NCBI RefSeq assembly: GCF_026914185.1
Contig: NC_070570.1
Span: 3,596,001 to 3,660,000 of the forward strand
Reading direction: 5' to 3'
From: Puccinia triticina
Lineage: Eukaryota > Basidiomycota > Pucciniomycetes > Pucciniales > Pucciniaceae
Length of the DNA: 64,000 bases
A model generated the notes under the pieces. It saw only the letters and a program-made list of their open reading frames with translations, was not told the DNA's origin and ran no database searches. Made by a program: the position numbers and the translations under genes. This document shows, in pieces, positions 32,895 through 44,010 of this stretch; the first letter of the stretch is position 1; each line of letters starts with the position of its first letter.

Positions 32895-35800
32895 GTCCCC
32901 CTCAATTGGAACTGCATCCGTTAAACCAATCATTTTTCGAAACTTAAAGAAAGGTGATTTGCCGAGATTTTTGGTTAGTATATCAGCAATCATTCCGGAT
33001 GTGTATATGTGTTTCATCTTGAAGGTGCCGGCTTGGACGTGTTCTCGGATCCAGTGATGTTCAATAGCAACGTGTTTGACGCGTCCGTGGTGAACGGGGT
33101 TCTGTGCCAGATGGATAGCGCTGAGATTGTTGCAAACCATTTCAAGGGGTAATTGAATTGGAATATTGAGTTCTTTCATCAATTTTGCTATCCAAAGAGC
33201 CTCTTGGCCGGCCTCGGTGATGGCGCGGTATTCTGCTTCGGTGGATGAGAGGGCAACGGTGGGCTGCAGGCGGCTTCGCCAGCTGATGGCGCCTTCCATA
33301 AATTTGAATACATAACCGGTGGTTGATCAAAGGGCAGACCTGTCTCCCGCCCAATCCGCATCACTGGCTATTTTGGGGAAAGTCCAACTTGGGTTTGCAG
33401 AGATCTCCTTCCCACGATCAGATTTGTATTGTATCTTCATGTTGACTGTGCCCTTGGGGTATCTTAGGACGTGGAGGAAGGCGTCCCAATTTTGTTGATT
33501 TGGCTTCTCAAGAGATCGGGAAAGAACACCAACCGCAAAACTGATATCCGGTCTGGTGCAGATGGCGATATACATGAGAGAGCCCACTGCTTTTCGATAC
33601 CGTTGATTTTGTTTTGTGAAATTGGCAGATTCTTCATTGGTTGATTTTAGAAGCTTGACGTTGTAGCCAAAAGGTGTACTTGCCGGGCGACAACTTGTCA
33701 TGTCAAATTTTTCCAGTACATGATTAATCATTCCTCTTTGGTGGAGAGAATAATTTCCCACATGGTCCCGCTCAATTTCAATACCAACGGCGAACTTCGC
33801 AATTCCAAGGTCCTCCATTGCCCACTTCTGTTTTATCTCACTTTTTACACACGCAATTTCGTCTCCAGTGATGATCATATCGTCGACGTGGAGATAGATG
33901 ACGCTTTCCTTGTTGTTGCGACACCGGAAGAACACACATGCGTCGGCCTCAGTTTTATGGAAACCAATTGATTGAAGATGTTTTTCGACCTCTTGATGCC
34001 ATAGACAAGCAGATTGTTTTAAACCGTATATCGATTTGTGTAATCGCCAAACTTTGTCTTTTCCTCCTTGCGCGAAACCCTCCGGCTGTTCCAAGTAGAT
34101 CTCTTCGTCAAGATCACTGTTCAGGAATGCGGCCACGGCGTCCATCTGTTCAATGATCCAGTTCTTTCTTGCTGCCAAAGCTACAATTAGACGGAGAGAG
34201 GACGGCTTTCCAGTGGGGGAAAAGGTTTGGTCGTAGTCGATGCCTTCCTCTTGCGTATAACCTTTTGCGACAAAGCGGGCCTTGTATTTGGAGATGTTTC
34301 CGTCCGGTAATAGTTTGACCTTAAAGACCCATCGACCCTTGATGACTTTGCGGTTTCTAGGACGGTTTTGTAGGCTATAAACTTTCTTTGACTTCATTCC
34401 GTCAATTTCCTTGTTACAAGCCTCAATCCATCTTGCTTTAAACTTTGAGTTCTGTACGTAGTTCTTTGAAGCGTTTAGGTTCGAATTTCGGATTGTTTGA
34501 TTGGTCAATGACATCCTTCTTCAAGTCTGCCGCTAGATATGCGTGTCGTGGTAATTGACTAATCCGGGTGGATCTTCGGACATAGTTCGGATGATCAGGA
34601 TGGGTGATTGGTGGTTTGGGAGGAATTACTTTAAGTCTTGGAGTCTCATTTCCCGAAATAGGTCGATTGATGGGAAAATCATCGCTTGAATTATCTGAAT
34701 CAGAGGTGTTATCGATGTTTGGCGAGTTGGAATCGTTCAATGGAGCTTCTTCTTCATCATTTTCGATTAAGAAAGGTTCGTCTTCCTCATCTCCTCGCTC
34801 CGGGAACTTGTTTTCATCAAAGGTGACATCATGAGTGTTGACAAAACGTTGATTTTCATAATTGAAAATGAGATAGTTTCGATTGAATTCGTCAAACCCG
34901 ACTAAGAATCCTTTTCTGGACGTGGGGCTGAATTTGTTGTCCATAAGTTCTTTTCTGTTGTGAATGTAAGCCAGACAGCCAAAGGTTCTAACGTATTTGA
35001 GGTTTGGTTTATGTCTGTACCATAGCTCATAGGCGCATTTGGGCATCCCATTCCTAGATTTGTTGAAGACACGATTCTGAATGAAGACCGCTGCGTTGCA
35101 AGCTAGACTCCAGTACCGGGTTGGTACTCCACTTTGTAGCATTAGGGCTCTTGCTTTGACCGATATTGTCCTCATGAAACGTTTGACGAGTTCGTTTTGT
35201 TGAGGAGTGTATGGTGCCGTGGTGTTCTTCACTATTCCCATGGATTCACAAAAAGGAATTAATAGTGAATTCATGAATTCACTTCCTCCGTTGGTGGTAA
35301 TCATCTTCACTTTTCTCTCACAATGTCTCTCAGCACAAATGATAAATGAATTTATTGCTTCAAATACTTCTTCTTTAGTTTTAGTTTTCAAGAAGAAAAT
35401 GAACGTCATTCTAGTGTATTCGTCAACAACTAGCATGAAATAAGAGTGGTTGAAAATACACGGTGCTTGGATAATGCCGCTAAGATCGATATGAATATTT
35501 TCTAGAGGGCTTCTAGACATTGGTTTATTACCGGAGAAAGGGAGTCTGGTCAATTTGCTCATCTTACAGGTTTCACAAGAGGGATTCACGGATTCCTGAC
35601 TGTCCAGTGTCTTTTTGAGGTACATGGGATTGATGTGTCCTAATTGATTGTGATCTGTATTGAGTGCTTTGAAGTTAGTGTCAATGTCATTGTCCAATTG
35701 CAGAATTTTGCTCACCGGTTCTATTTGGACGACCATCAAGTTGTTTACGTATCGGCCTCGAAGGAATGTCTCGTTATCAAAAGCAACAATGAATTTCTTG

Positions 35801-36612
35801 GGATCACTAGGGTCGGAGATCTCAATAGTGCCCTTTTGTTTCAGCGCGCCTGCGGCTATGAGATTTTTGCGGAGCAACGGGATATAGAGCGAATCTCGGA
35901 GGGTGAATTTTTCAATAGTTACTCCTTTGATTATCACATCGCCGCTAGCTTCAACCTTGAGTTCTTTGGAGCCGGCTGTCATGATTGAGTCTTGAGTTTG
36001 CGACGGGTTCTTGACGTTGTGGAAGAAGATAAAGTCGTTGAACATATGACTTGACGCTCCCGAGTCCCATATAGCTTTGAGTTTTGGGTGAACAAGGTTT
36101 GCTTCTAGACCGTATGCCATAAAGACATAATCCTTTTTCTTCTTTGGTATAGTCGAAGTGCTGGTGTGGCTTGCAATAGGTTGTGCGTCAGTTTTTTCTA
36201 GAGTCGGTTCGCTAGTTCTCGCAACGTTGGCATTGCCTTTTGGTGGGTGTAGCCCTTTAGATTCAGACCATTCTCTTTCTGCCTTCGCGTTTTCGGGGCG
36301 CTTGAAACATTTTGAGGCTGGATGTGGTCCTATACATACAGTTGGTGTGCATTTAGGTCTGTTCGGGTCACGAAATTCTTGCTTTACTGTGTTATTGGCG
36401 AGTTTCAGGTTGTTTATTCCGGTGCTAAGTTTCCCACCAGAAGTATAGTTGAATTCGCTGTTCTCATCTTCATATTGCTTGAGAGCTGCGATTACGGCCC
36501 GGCTAGTTATTGGTTTCACCGTTCGTAGTATATTTCGTACTTCTGACATGTGGCTGTTGTGTAACGAGTGGAGCAGTCTTCTTCCGAGATAGGATTTGTC
36601 GTAGTTTCCTCC
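32889..36612 (-). pseudogene. Copia pol: protease, integrase, RT, RNase H
   Basis: In order: Cys/His-rich CTPTVCIGPHPASKC; protease WDSGASSHM; integrase zinc region (LGHINPMYL...CETCKMSK) and core (IHIDLSG, TTNGGSEF, APYTPQQN); RT with QMDAVAAFLNS and YLHVDDMIITG; RNase H with DADWAGD, SSTEAEYRAI and the C-terminal VKHVAIEHHWIRE/ADILTK. Defects: the second integrase Asp is Asn (TTNGG for TDNG), the catalytic Glu position reads K (LVKRF), there is a frameshift at 34440-34514 and a TGA at 33327-33329 before STTGYVFKF. RT and RNase H acidic residues remain. Similar lengths to other Copia pol regions indicate no large deletion. Confidence 0.9.
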
Positions 36613-37260
36613 TCAATTGACGAATTCATTTTTGAGGGCTAGAAAATTATTGATATGGCTTGATATTGAGGTCTTGTAGTCTTGATGGAAGCTTTCAATT
36701 TTTGCTTGAATGAGGTAAAGATTAGCCTTGTTGTCGGATTGGTGGAAATCTTTGACCATTAATGTCCATAAGTGGGCTGGTCCGTGGATCATTTCAGGGA
36801 TCAGTTTTCCTTCTTGTGTTGGTGCGTTGGGGTCTAGTCTGATTTCTTCTTCGGTTGGTTCTATGATTTCTCGGATTTTTGGAATTTCAACATCTTGAAG
36901 TGCTGCTCGAAAACGATTTGCGTTATTTTCATCCATTCGAGAAAAGAGAAACTCGAGTATACATTTCCGATTGATGTCATTTATTTCTGGTCCAACCGAG
37001 TAGTCTTCAAAATAAATGTCTAAGAGAAAAGAATCGAAGAAGATGATATTGAGTGAGCCTATCACTTGTTTTGACCATGATGAATAGTTATCGTCCGTGA
37101 GGTCTTTGATTCCTTTAATTTTGTTCAGGGTTGATGACATCGCGAATGCGTGCGCTTGATTGGCACCAAGCACAAGTCCGCCTCAGTTTGTGGCATTCTT
37201 AGCTGCTTGTTTTTGGAGGTTATCCATTCGCACTTGTTCGGCTCTAGATCGTTCGGCCAT
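36613..37260 (-). pseudogene. Copia gag region
   Basis: Starts at ATG 37260 (MAERSRAEQVRMDNLQKQAA), is interrupted by TGA at 37183-37185, and continues as LGANQAHAFAMSSTLNKIKG and DDNYSSWSKQVIGSLN, the UBN2/gag-polyprotein-like N-terminal pattern of Copia Gag, to a second TGA at 36613-36615. The same frame then continues into pol. Both stops sit in AA(C/T)-TGA-GG(C/A), each explainable by CGA to TGA. Gag would form the virus-like particle. Confidence 0.8.
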
Positions 37261-37261
37261 T

Positions 37262-37278
37262 GTGATCTCTCGCTACCA
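37262..37278 (-). other. Primer binding site candidate
   Basis: Immediately downstream of the 5' LTR on the minus strand the sequence is TGGTAGCGAGAGATC. Its first eight bases match the initiator-Met tRNA 3' end complement known from Ty1-type elements (TGGTAGCG). Confidence 0.5.
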
Positions 37279-37727
37279 TGTAATTTTTGGAAGAATGCGA
37301 AGAGATAACGCCACCTGATGATGATAATAAACAAAACTGTCTGAGTGACTAGCTCAGAAGATAACGACTCGGACCACACAGCACACACCTGATGATGATA
37401 ATAAACAAAACTGTCTGAGTGACTAGCTCAGAAGATAACGACTCGGACCACACAGCACACACCTGCGATTACGCAGAGAGTTTTGATAAGGGGTTTTCGG
37501 TGAAGGACGCGCAAAGAGAATTGGTTTATATTAGTCTCTTTCTTCACGATAATTCTGATATAAGCGCGTGAAGAAAAAGACTAGCAAGCTTGGGGGGTTT
37601 GTCGGTGGTTTTGTTTGCGGGGGAAATTTCTGAGTTGGGGTTAGGTTTATGCTTGGTATACTTTGGATGCGAGTGACAATTGATTGATGACTGCGTATTC
37701 AGAATTGAGACGCGAGAAAATTCAACA
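37279..37727 (-). repeat. 5' LTR of the Copia element with a 74-bp duplication
   Basis: 449 bp. Compared with the 3' LTR it contains an extra exact copy of a 74-bp segment (starting CCTGATGATGATAATAAAC, ending CACAGCACACA), at about 37314-37461. The only other difference seen is a C where the 3' LTR has T, in a CpG. Confidence 0.95.
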
Positions 37728-38890
37728 CACCGCCTTGCCTCTAGCTTAACACAAGTCCCCCCTGGTGGGAGCGCTGTGGCTGGCGGCGAAGCCGCCCCTC
37801 CCGCAGGGAGGGACTTGCGCATTATCCCAAATTTTACGCTGGAGCAGAAAGTTCATTTGGCTGAGAGGTTTTTAAAATTTTTATAGCTCCTCCCCCAGCC
37901 TCTCCACCAATATGCCCTATCTGTACCCTATGCTACCTTTCTTTCTCTACAATTTGGTCTACTCGGATTTTTTCTATCCCAATCTGTTGACCTTTTCAAA
38001 AGATCAAAAATGCACAAGTCTTCCAAATGAGGCTCCACTTGTTTGGGACTCCAGGAGTAGTTTTTCTGGCTACAAGATAAATGGGTGGCTCAAATTCCTT
38101 GCAAGAACAGAACCTAAAACTCTGTGTATTCAGTTTTTCTATATTGGTTGGGATTTTTAGTGTAGCAGATCCTTTCTGCTCCTGCTTAAATCAAGACATA
38201 ACTCATAAGCCTCTCCTGCGGAGAGCCCTCCGGGCGGGGTCCCCCGGACCCTCCGCTCGAGAGGCTTTGTTAAGCTAGGCCTTGCCTGTGGCCAGTCTCT
38301 ATTGCCACCATTCATTCAGCCTTTCTTCCTGCCCAGCTCAGGCCTCCCCTATGTACATATCACCTTGCCGCTAACGCTCAGCGCCCCCATCCAAATACCA
38401 TGACAATCTCTCCTGAATATCACACGAAAAAATCAAAGCAGTTGGCCACTGCGTTCCCCATCCAATATTGCCAATGAAGGGTCCAGCGGTTCTCATGCGC
38501 GTTTTTGTGGCCATGGGGCTGGCCAAGCCTTAAACTGTCCATGTATTCTATCTCTGTCATCAACCTCATTGATCTTGTCCTTGCAAATTCTGTCTTCCAA
38601 AAACTAACGCTGATTTCTATGTTTTTGGGTTTTGATAAATAGTCAAATTACTTTTGGCACCACCCTGCTCATCACCAAACAACACCGTTGATGAAGTCGC
38701 TACAACATTCACGTTCCAGATTTGAGCGGCACCGGCCTCATGCCTCTTGGCTCCGTACGTCTCTCCCTGCCCAGACCTGCTGCATGTATTTGGTCAACTA
38801 CCATGACCCTTTCAAACCAGCTGACGCTTCCTGACCTTTACTAAACTGCACAGTGCGAAAATTCCACGATCTGATCTACACCACAGGAGA
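37728..38890. other. Helitron interior between Copia and urease fragment; two short foldbacks
   Basis: No gene is supported. 37750-37818 is a foldback with CAAGTCCC...GGGACTTG ends and an inner GGCGGCGAAGCCGCC hairpin. 38207-38272 is a foldback with AAGCCTCTC...GAGAGGCTT ends; a relative lies at 54205-54272. The last 600 bp precede the urease fragment and may include its original upstream region. Confidence 0.5.
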
Positions 38891-39096
38891 ACATTGAGTT
38901 TAGCTTGTCGGTCGTTTTTGCCGGCAATATGAACCTCCCCGACCTCCGCTCAACTTTGATGGTGGCCGCCGTCGTACTGTCAAGGTTTGCAGCCAGTATG
39001 CCGGCCAGTCGACAAACGCTGCCGCATGTCCGACGCCAGCAGGGGCAGGCCGTCGAGAGTGTCTCAGCGACTCTTCAAGGTCCTATGATTAGTCGA

Positions 39097-40700
39097 ATGT
39101 ATCTCAGTACCAAGGATCAAGATAAGTTGCTGCTGTCGACGACCGGCCTTTTAGCTCAGAGGAGATTGGCTAGAGGACTCCGACTCAACTTGTCCGAAGC
39201 CACGGCCCTGATAGCTTGTGTTTTACAGGAGTGAGTGAGCGAATAACACAATTTCTTGGTCTTTAGACACCAGTGTATGAAGGAGCTCATCATTTTTGAC
39301 TTCCTCCATCCCTCTGGTAACTGTCACCCATACTTTCCCTCCATCCTTTTCGATGTAATGCCTAATCCAGATTGATTCGAGATGGCCAATCTTCGGTTTC
39401 CCAACTTATGCAGGTTGGAAAAGAAATCTTGCGCTTCCGCCATGTCCAACCGTCTGTGCCTGGCGGGTTGTCCCAAGTCCAAGTCGAGGGAACTTTGTGC
39501 GTGGCCTCCTCTTCTCGATATTCTTTTTTCCATCCCGATCGCATAGAAAATAAGCCACCTATGTTTACCCAAATGCCTGTCAGAATTTGAATGTTGAAGA
39601 GCTCAACTGACTTGGTAACTGTGCGCGTTTCTCCCACAGTCCCGATGGCACCTTCCTTGTAACCGTTCATTCGCCAATTTGCAGTCCGAGTGGCCGGGAC
39701 CCGCATCTTTTGCTAGCGCTCTACGGTTCCTTCATCACTCCTCCTCCCAACTTGTGGTTTGAGCATGTCCAACCATCCTTAGAGCATGATCTACCAGGAG
39801 CGATTGTGGTAAAAAGCTCGCCTGATGTCTTGACTTCACAATCCATCAGCCTCAACGTCAACCGATCGCAAATCAGGATCGAGGTTACAAATACCGGCGA
39901 CCGGCCTATTGAAGTCGGCTCGCATTATCACTTTTCCCTTACGAACCCAGCTTTGAGGTTCGATTGCAAACTGGCTTTGGGCTATCGTCTTGATATCCCT
40001 GCAGGTACTTCGGTCCGCTTCGAGCCTGGTGACCAACAAATGGTAACGATGGTCGAGATCGGTGGAAGTGGTCTAGTGGCCGGCGGAAACGGCCTAGAGG
40101 GCCAGATTTTGCAGAAAGATGATACCTTAGCCATCGCAGCGCTTATACCAAGTTTGATAGCAAAGGGCTCCGAGCATCAACCAGCAATCAACGTTGAGAG
40201 ACCTGTGAAAGGAGTCGAGATGTCGAGAGAAGCGTACGCCAAGTGAGTTTTTTAACCAAGTTCTAAAATATCATTGTGCAGCACAATATGTTCATCCAGG
40301 AATTAACACCATCGCGGATTGTGTCTAGCATGTTTGGACCAACAACAGGTGACAAAATTCACCTTGCAGATACATCTCTTTGGGTCGAGGTGGAACATGA
40401 CCACACCTGTTATGGCGAGGAGCTCAAATTTGGCGGTGGCAACTGAAAGGTTTTCTCTTTTCATTAGAGGAACATGCTGTTGGCAACTGATGATATACCC
40501 ATGAACATCTTGTTGACGGGAAAGGGCAACGACTCGAGGCCAGAAGGATTGGTGGATCAAGTCCACTCAGGAGTGGGTGGATTGAAGTTACATGAGGTCA
40601 GCTTTGAACTTCAATCAAGGAGTGATTCAAAAGGTGATGTAGTTTACTTTTTTAACCACCAATCATTTTATCCAGGATTGGGGTTCCACGGCCAAGATCG
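39097..40700 (+). pseudogene. URE1: Urease gene fragment captured with introns, active-site exons missing
   Basis: Exons with clean GT-AG introns: 39097-39230 (MYLSTKDQDKLLL..., gamma-like), 39371-39496 (LIRDGQSSVSQLMQ...), 39640-40242 ([13 protein letters not shown], then beta-like [15 protein letters not shown] and [17 protein letters not shown]), 40329-40446 ([25 protein letters not shown], the start of the alpha region, then TGA). The next piece, 40468-40596, resumes about 130 residues later at [20 protein letters not shown] and ...GLKLHE, and 40676-40700 gives DWGST before similarity ends. The stretch with the first nickel-binding His pair and everything after DWG, including the carbamylated Lys region, is absent, so no urease can be made. 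An upstream in-frame extension to 38905 is probably not native. It lies inside the Helitron-like element, which fits gene capture. Confidence 0.9.
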
Positions 40701-40874
40701 GCCCGTCGGCAAACAGCCGTCGAGCCACCCGTACAGCGGTCATGTGATGGGTGCGTGACATCATGAACGTGCATGACCTCAGCTATGAGGGCCCAGTCTT
40801 GAGACACTTGGAGCATTATTAATTGCGCCCGTTAGAAATGTGCCCACAAGCAGGTAAATATGTATCCAAAAAAA

Positions 40875-40958
40875 CTGTGGAGCGCGGGATGGAACCCACA
40901 CCTGAAACGGGTCAGGACTCCCGGTCGCTGTGCGTGCCAACTTGGCCAAAGGCAAATC
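40875..40958 (-). ncRNA. tRNA-like sequence with RNA polymerase III signals
   Basis: Minus strand: A-box TGGCCAAGTTGG, then about 50 bp later GGGTTCCATCCC (B-box with one mismatch), followed closely by a run of seven T residues (40874-40868), a Pol III terminator. A stem CGGG...CCCG sits where an anticodon arm would be. The cloverleaf is incomplete, so this is a tRNA pseudogene or SINE head rather than a working tRNA. Confidence 0.45.
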
Positions 40959-41356
40959 CCTTTGTACTCATGACCGCCATATGTCACAACACGGTGTAAC
41001 CTGCTCAAGATGGGCTGATCCATTTTTTTTTTTGCAAAGTCGTTTCTTGTCAAAAAAACATGTTCATTTTTTTTTCTCAAGCTCTCAAAGGAACACATGA
41101 GCTCTGAGATGAGGAGGAAAAACTGTGCTGGGGGAGGCCTCAACAGCAAGCCGGCGGCAAAAACCGATCATCCCGACCCGGGTGAGCCTCGGCGAGACAG
41201 CTTCCAGGTTGGTAATTTGACAGCCCTGTCAGCTCAAGTCTCCAGCGAGTGGCTGGAGATGCAGGTTTTCCAGGGTTTTCCTGAGTTGCAGCCATCATGC
41301 TATCAGATGTTTTGGAAAAAATCTCACCATCTGAAAGCGCGATGGGGCGGCTGACA

Positions 41357-41688
41357 GCAACGGTGGGCTGCTACGCTACATTTAGTCCGTAGTTCAGCGC
41401 AGCGTAGCGGATCTAAACTACAAATGACAGTGTTTTCCGTTAGCGGGCAGTGATTGCCCGCTACCGCTAACAGGCACCCCTTGAAACTACAGGGCCTCTA
41501 TCGCCGCTATCAGCGCTAGCAGTGCTATTCAACCGCTAAAAAAGCTGATAGCGCTGTTAGCGCCCGTTAGCGTAGCGTAGCGGCCCGTAGCGGGCGCTAC
41601 AACTAACGGCAATGTGTCAGGAACTACGCAACGCTAAACTAGCGGATACACACGCTACGGATAGTTTAGCGTAGCAGCCCACCGTTGC
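41357..41688. mobile_element. MITE with GCAACGGTGGG ends, copy 2
   Basis: Perfect inverted ends of at least 22 bp starting GCAACGGTGGGCTGCTACG; 5-bp duplication TGACA on both sides (41352-41356, 41689-41693). The interior is a mesh of GCTA(A/C)CG-type short inverted repeats. Non-coding. Same family as 8881-9293. Confidence 0.85.
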
Positions 41689-42390
41689 TGACAGACAGCC
41701 CAAGGTGGGTCAAGCCACAGAGTGGCCGCCTGGCAACAGAACGGCTGACTGAACGTCGCAAGACCCCAACGACGTGCTGCCCCACATCCGCAAGGCAGCC
41801 CAACAGGGTGGCACCTGTCGTCGGATAGTCGGTCCGAGGGAGCCCAGGGCGAGGTGAGTGATTGGGCGGCGGACAGTCAGCCCGAGGTGGGTCGAGCCAC
41901 CGGCTGTCCGCACGGCAACAAACCGGGAGACCTGCAATGGATCAACCAGAGTCCTCCCGCCGCACTGGAGTCTTGGCCACTATTCATTGGAGATTGGTGT
42001 ATGTTGCCACCCATTGAAAAGAGGAGAGCTGGCCTCCAGCCTTGATTCCTTTGGGTAAAACCAACCATCTTGCAGAGTAAGGTCAGCAGCGCCTGGTGGA
42101 AAGGTCCTGTCTGATGCTCCCATCAGAACCTCCTAATGACACCAGAAAATTTCTTTGCCCACAAATCATCAGTCAAAGTTTTCTAGACTTTCCCTTGTCT
42201 CAAAAATCCTCAGTTATTTGCAAATAAATTTTTCTTTTGGACACAAGAATGCTGCAGTGATACTGGGCGCTCAGCTGGAGGGTGATCCTTTATAAGGTCC
42301 AGGGAGGTTTTTGAAGTTTGATTCTTATCTGGAAGGGCAGGCTGAAGGATGTGGCCAAAAATTTACTGGAGCTGAATCAGAGGGTTTGCA

Positions 42391-42415
42391 GCGGCGAAGC
42401 CGCCTTGGCCTCTAG
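42391..42415 (+). mobile_element. Second Helitron-type 3' end
   Basis: GCGGC-GAA-GCCGC hairpin, then CTTGGCCT and CTAG at 42412-42415, followed by T. It agrees with the 3' end at 45885-45910 over about 28 bp except for two compensating hairpin changes, and the similarity stops right after CTAG. This marks the end of a nested or related Helitron whose 5' end I could not find. Confidence 0.6.
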
Positions 42416-43017
42416 TTAAATCTATTACACAAGGTATCAGACGTTGAAAAATCCCTGAAGACCCAAAGGCCCTATGGATGACCCTCCAGCTGTGCTGGAG
42501 CAACAAGCAAAAGAGGGCCGGTTGGTAAACTAGCCAGGGAGGGCCTAACCAAGCAGCTAGGTGGCTCCCAGGGAGGGGGCAGAACAAAACCGAATCCCCT
42601 GCAGATCAATCGACCGTCCCGACCCCCCCCCCCCCCCCTTTATACCTTGTGGCAATTAACTCGACCAACCTACTCTGCAACTCCGCCTCAGTTGCTCCTC
42701 CCCGTGGCTTGACTTGTACCCTTGCCAACTGTCTCCGCCTTGGTACCGCCACCGTCTAGCCCTAGCATAAACTTCAGTAGTCGCCTCCTGCCCACGATCC
42801 TACCTTTCCAGCTCTCAACATGCAAAATCGCCAGCCACACAATTCCCCTGTTGTTGATTACCAAAACCACCGCCAAGGCAAACCCCTGCCCACCCTCTTG
42901 ACGCAACACACCTCTACACTCCGCGGAATCCTGCCAACACTGGTTGGTGGCGTTTACCACACCACTACGCGCTTATCCTGACCCACTGCCCTACTTTGTA
43001 AAAAATAGCCAGGCGCA
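42416..43017. other. Unassigned Helitron interior with a poly-C run
   Basis: Contains a run of about 15 C (42625-42640). No frame with convincing coding character; the 90-codon minus ORF (42688-42960) has no recognisable pattern. Confidence 0.4.
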
Positions 43018-44010
43018 GTGACTGTAACCGCCTTCCCCGTTTCCAAAGCCCGTATGCACTACAAAGAGGACAGACGCCCGACAATCCCAGAGCTCCTGAA
43101 GGACAAGCTCTTGCTTGACTTGCTGGCGCCGGCAGAGGCGCGTTTGCATGCCAACCCGGGTGGCGTAAGTAAGCCCCCTGCTACCACTCTACACAGCCCG
43201 TTACACATGCTCGGTATGCATGGCTCAGCCTATGCTAACTTGGCCATGCCGGACGCCGATGTCCTGACTGCTCTCGGAGCTTGGTTCAATGACCTTGTGA
43301 CTGGAAAAGTTGATAGTAAGTCACCATCTCTCCCTATTTTTTCTATTAAAAAAATTTAGTGTCCATTTTGTCTGATAATGAATAATATTGGCTCCTGTCT
43401 TCTAGCTTTTGCTCCTCATGCCTTGGCCGCTGCCCAACAGGGACCAGGAGAGATCATCCCTTCGAGATCCAACCAAAGAACATCAAAAAGGTGGTCCAAG
43501 CAGCATACTCAGTCAAAGGAGATGTGATCCAAACGGGGCTGCTGAGCATCCTGCTGGCGCGGAAGAGTCCGTCGGAGCGAGCGGTGTGGCGGGCGACAAG
43601 CCAGGGGTGGAAGGAGAAGTACTCGTTTGTGTAAGAGTCGTCAGGCAAGAGCGAAGCGGTCAAGCCGCGGCCCGCAGGAGGTCATCAAGGCGCCCAACAT
43701 CTGGTCCAAGGCCGTCCCAGGGCGCAAGGATAAACTGGCAATTTCTACTTGGAAGCGGCATTGCAAACCTTCGCTATGAACTTCGCAATGGGCTGATTTG
43801 GATCGTGCCGAGCGCCCCAGAACGAGTCCTGTAACATCATCCGCCTCGCGCGGGTGTTCTTTTCATATGAACTTTGCAATGCTTGTCACACTCTATCTCC
43901 CCGAGCTCGACGACAACGACTTCTCCTCGTGCCAACGAATCCAAATATCTTTGAACAATCACCCCATCGCGATCTTTGATCTGGCCGACGACTTGTATCA
44001 TGATTGGACA
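43018..44010 (+). pseudogene. Captured fragment of an unknown multi-exon gene
   Basis: The plus strand reads [40 protein letters not shown], ending at a GTAAGT donor (43315). It resumes after a TTCTAG acceptor (43405) in frame as DTFAPHALAAAQQGPGEIIP. A frameshift then leads to FEIQPKNIKKVVQAAYSVKG, LLSILLARKSPSERAVW and a stop near 43635. Farther on, MNFAMLVTLYLPELDDNDFS and NNHPIAIFDLADDLYHDW (43866-44010) is another open piece. The splice sites and codon text suggest real exons, but the frame break shows decay. I do not recognise the family. Confidence 0.45.

Larger units (their letters stand above)
32520..37727 (-). mobile_element. Full-length young Copia LTR retrotransposon, inactivated
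   Basis: The LTRs at 32520-32894 and 37279-37727 are flanked by a perfect 5-bp duplication CACCG. Apart from a 74-bp tandem duplication in the 5' LTR, the LTRs differ at one position that I can see (TG versus CG), so the insertion is recent. Coding order on the minus strand is gag, protease, integrase, RT, RNase H in one frame, broken by three TGA codons (37183, 36613, 33327) and one frameshift near 34440-34514. Integrase catalytic residues are also altered. It could move only with helper proteins. Confidence 0.95.

Noticed and set aside
37728..37744. CCGCCTTGCCTCTAG as a third Helitron 3' end
   Set aside because: It resembles the other ends, but the upstream hairpin GCGGC...GCCGC is missing across the Copia insertion site and the next base is C, not T.
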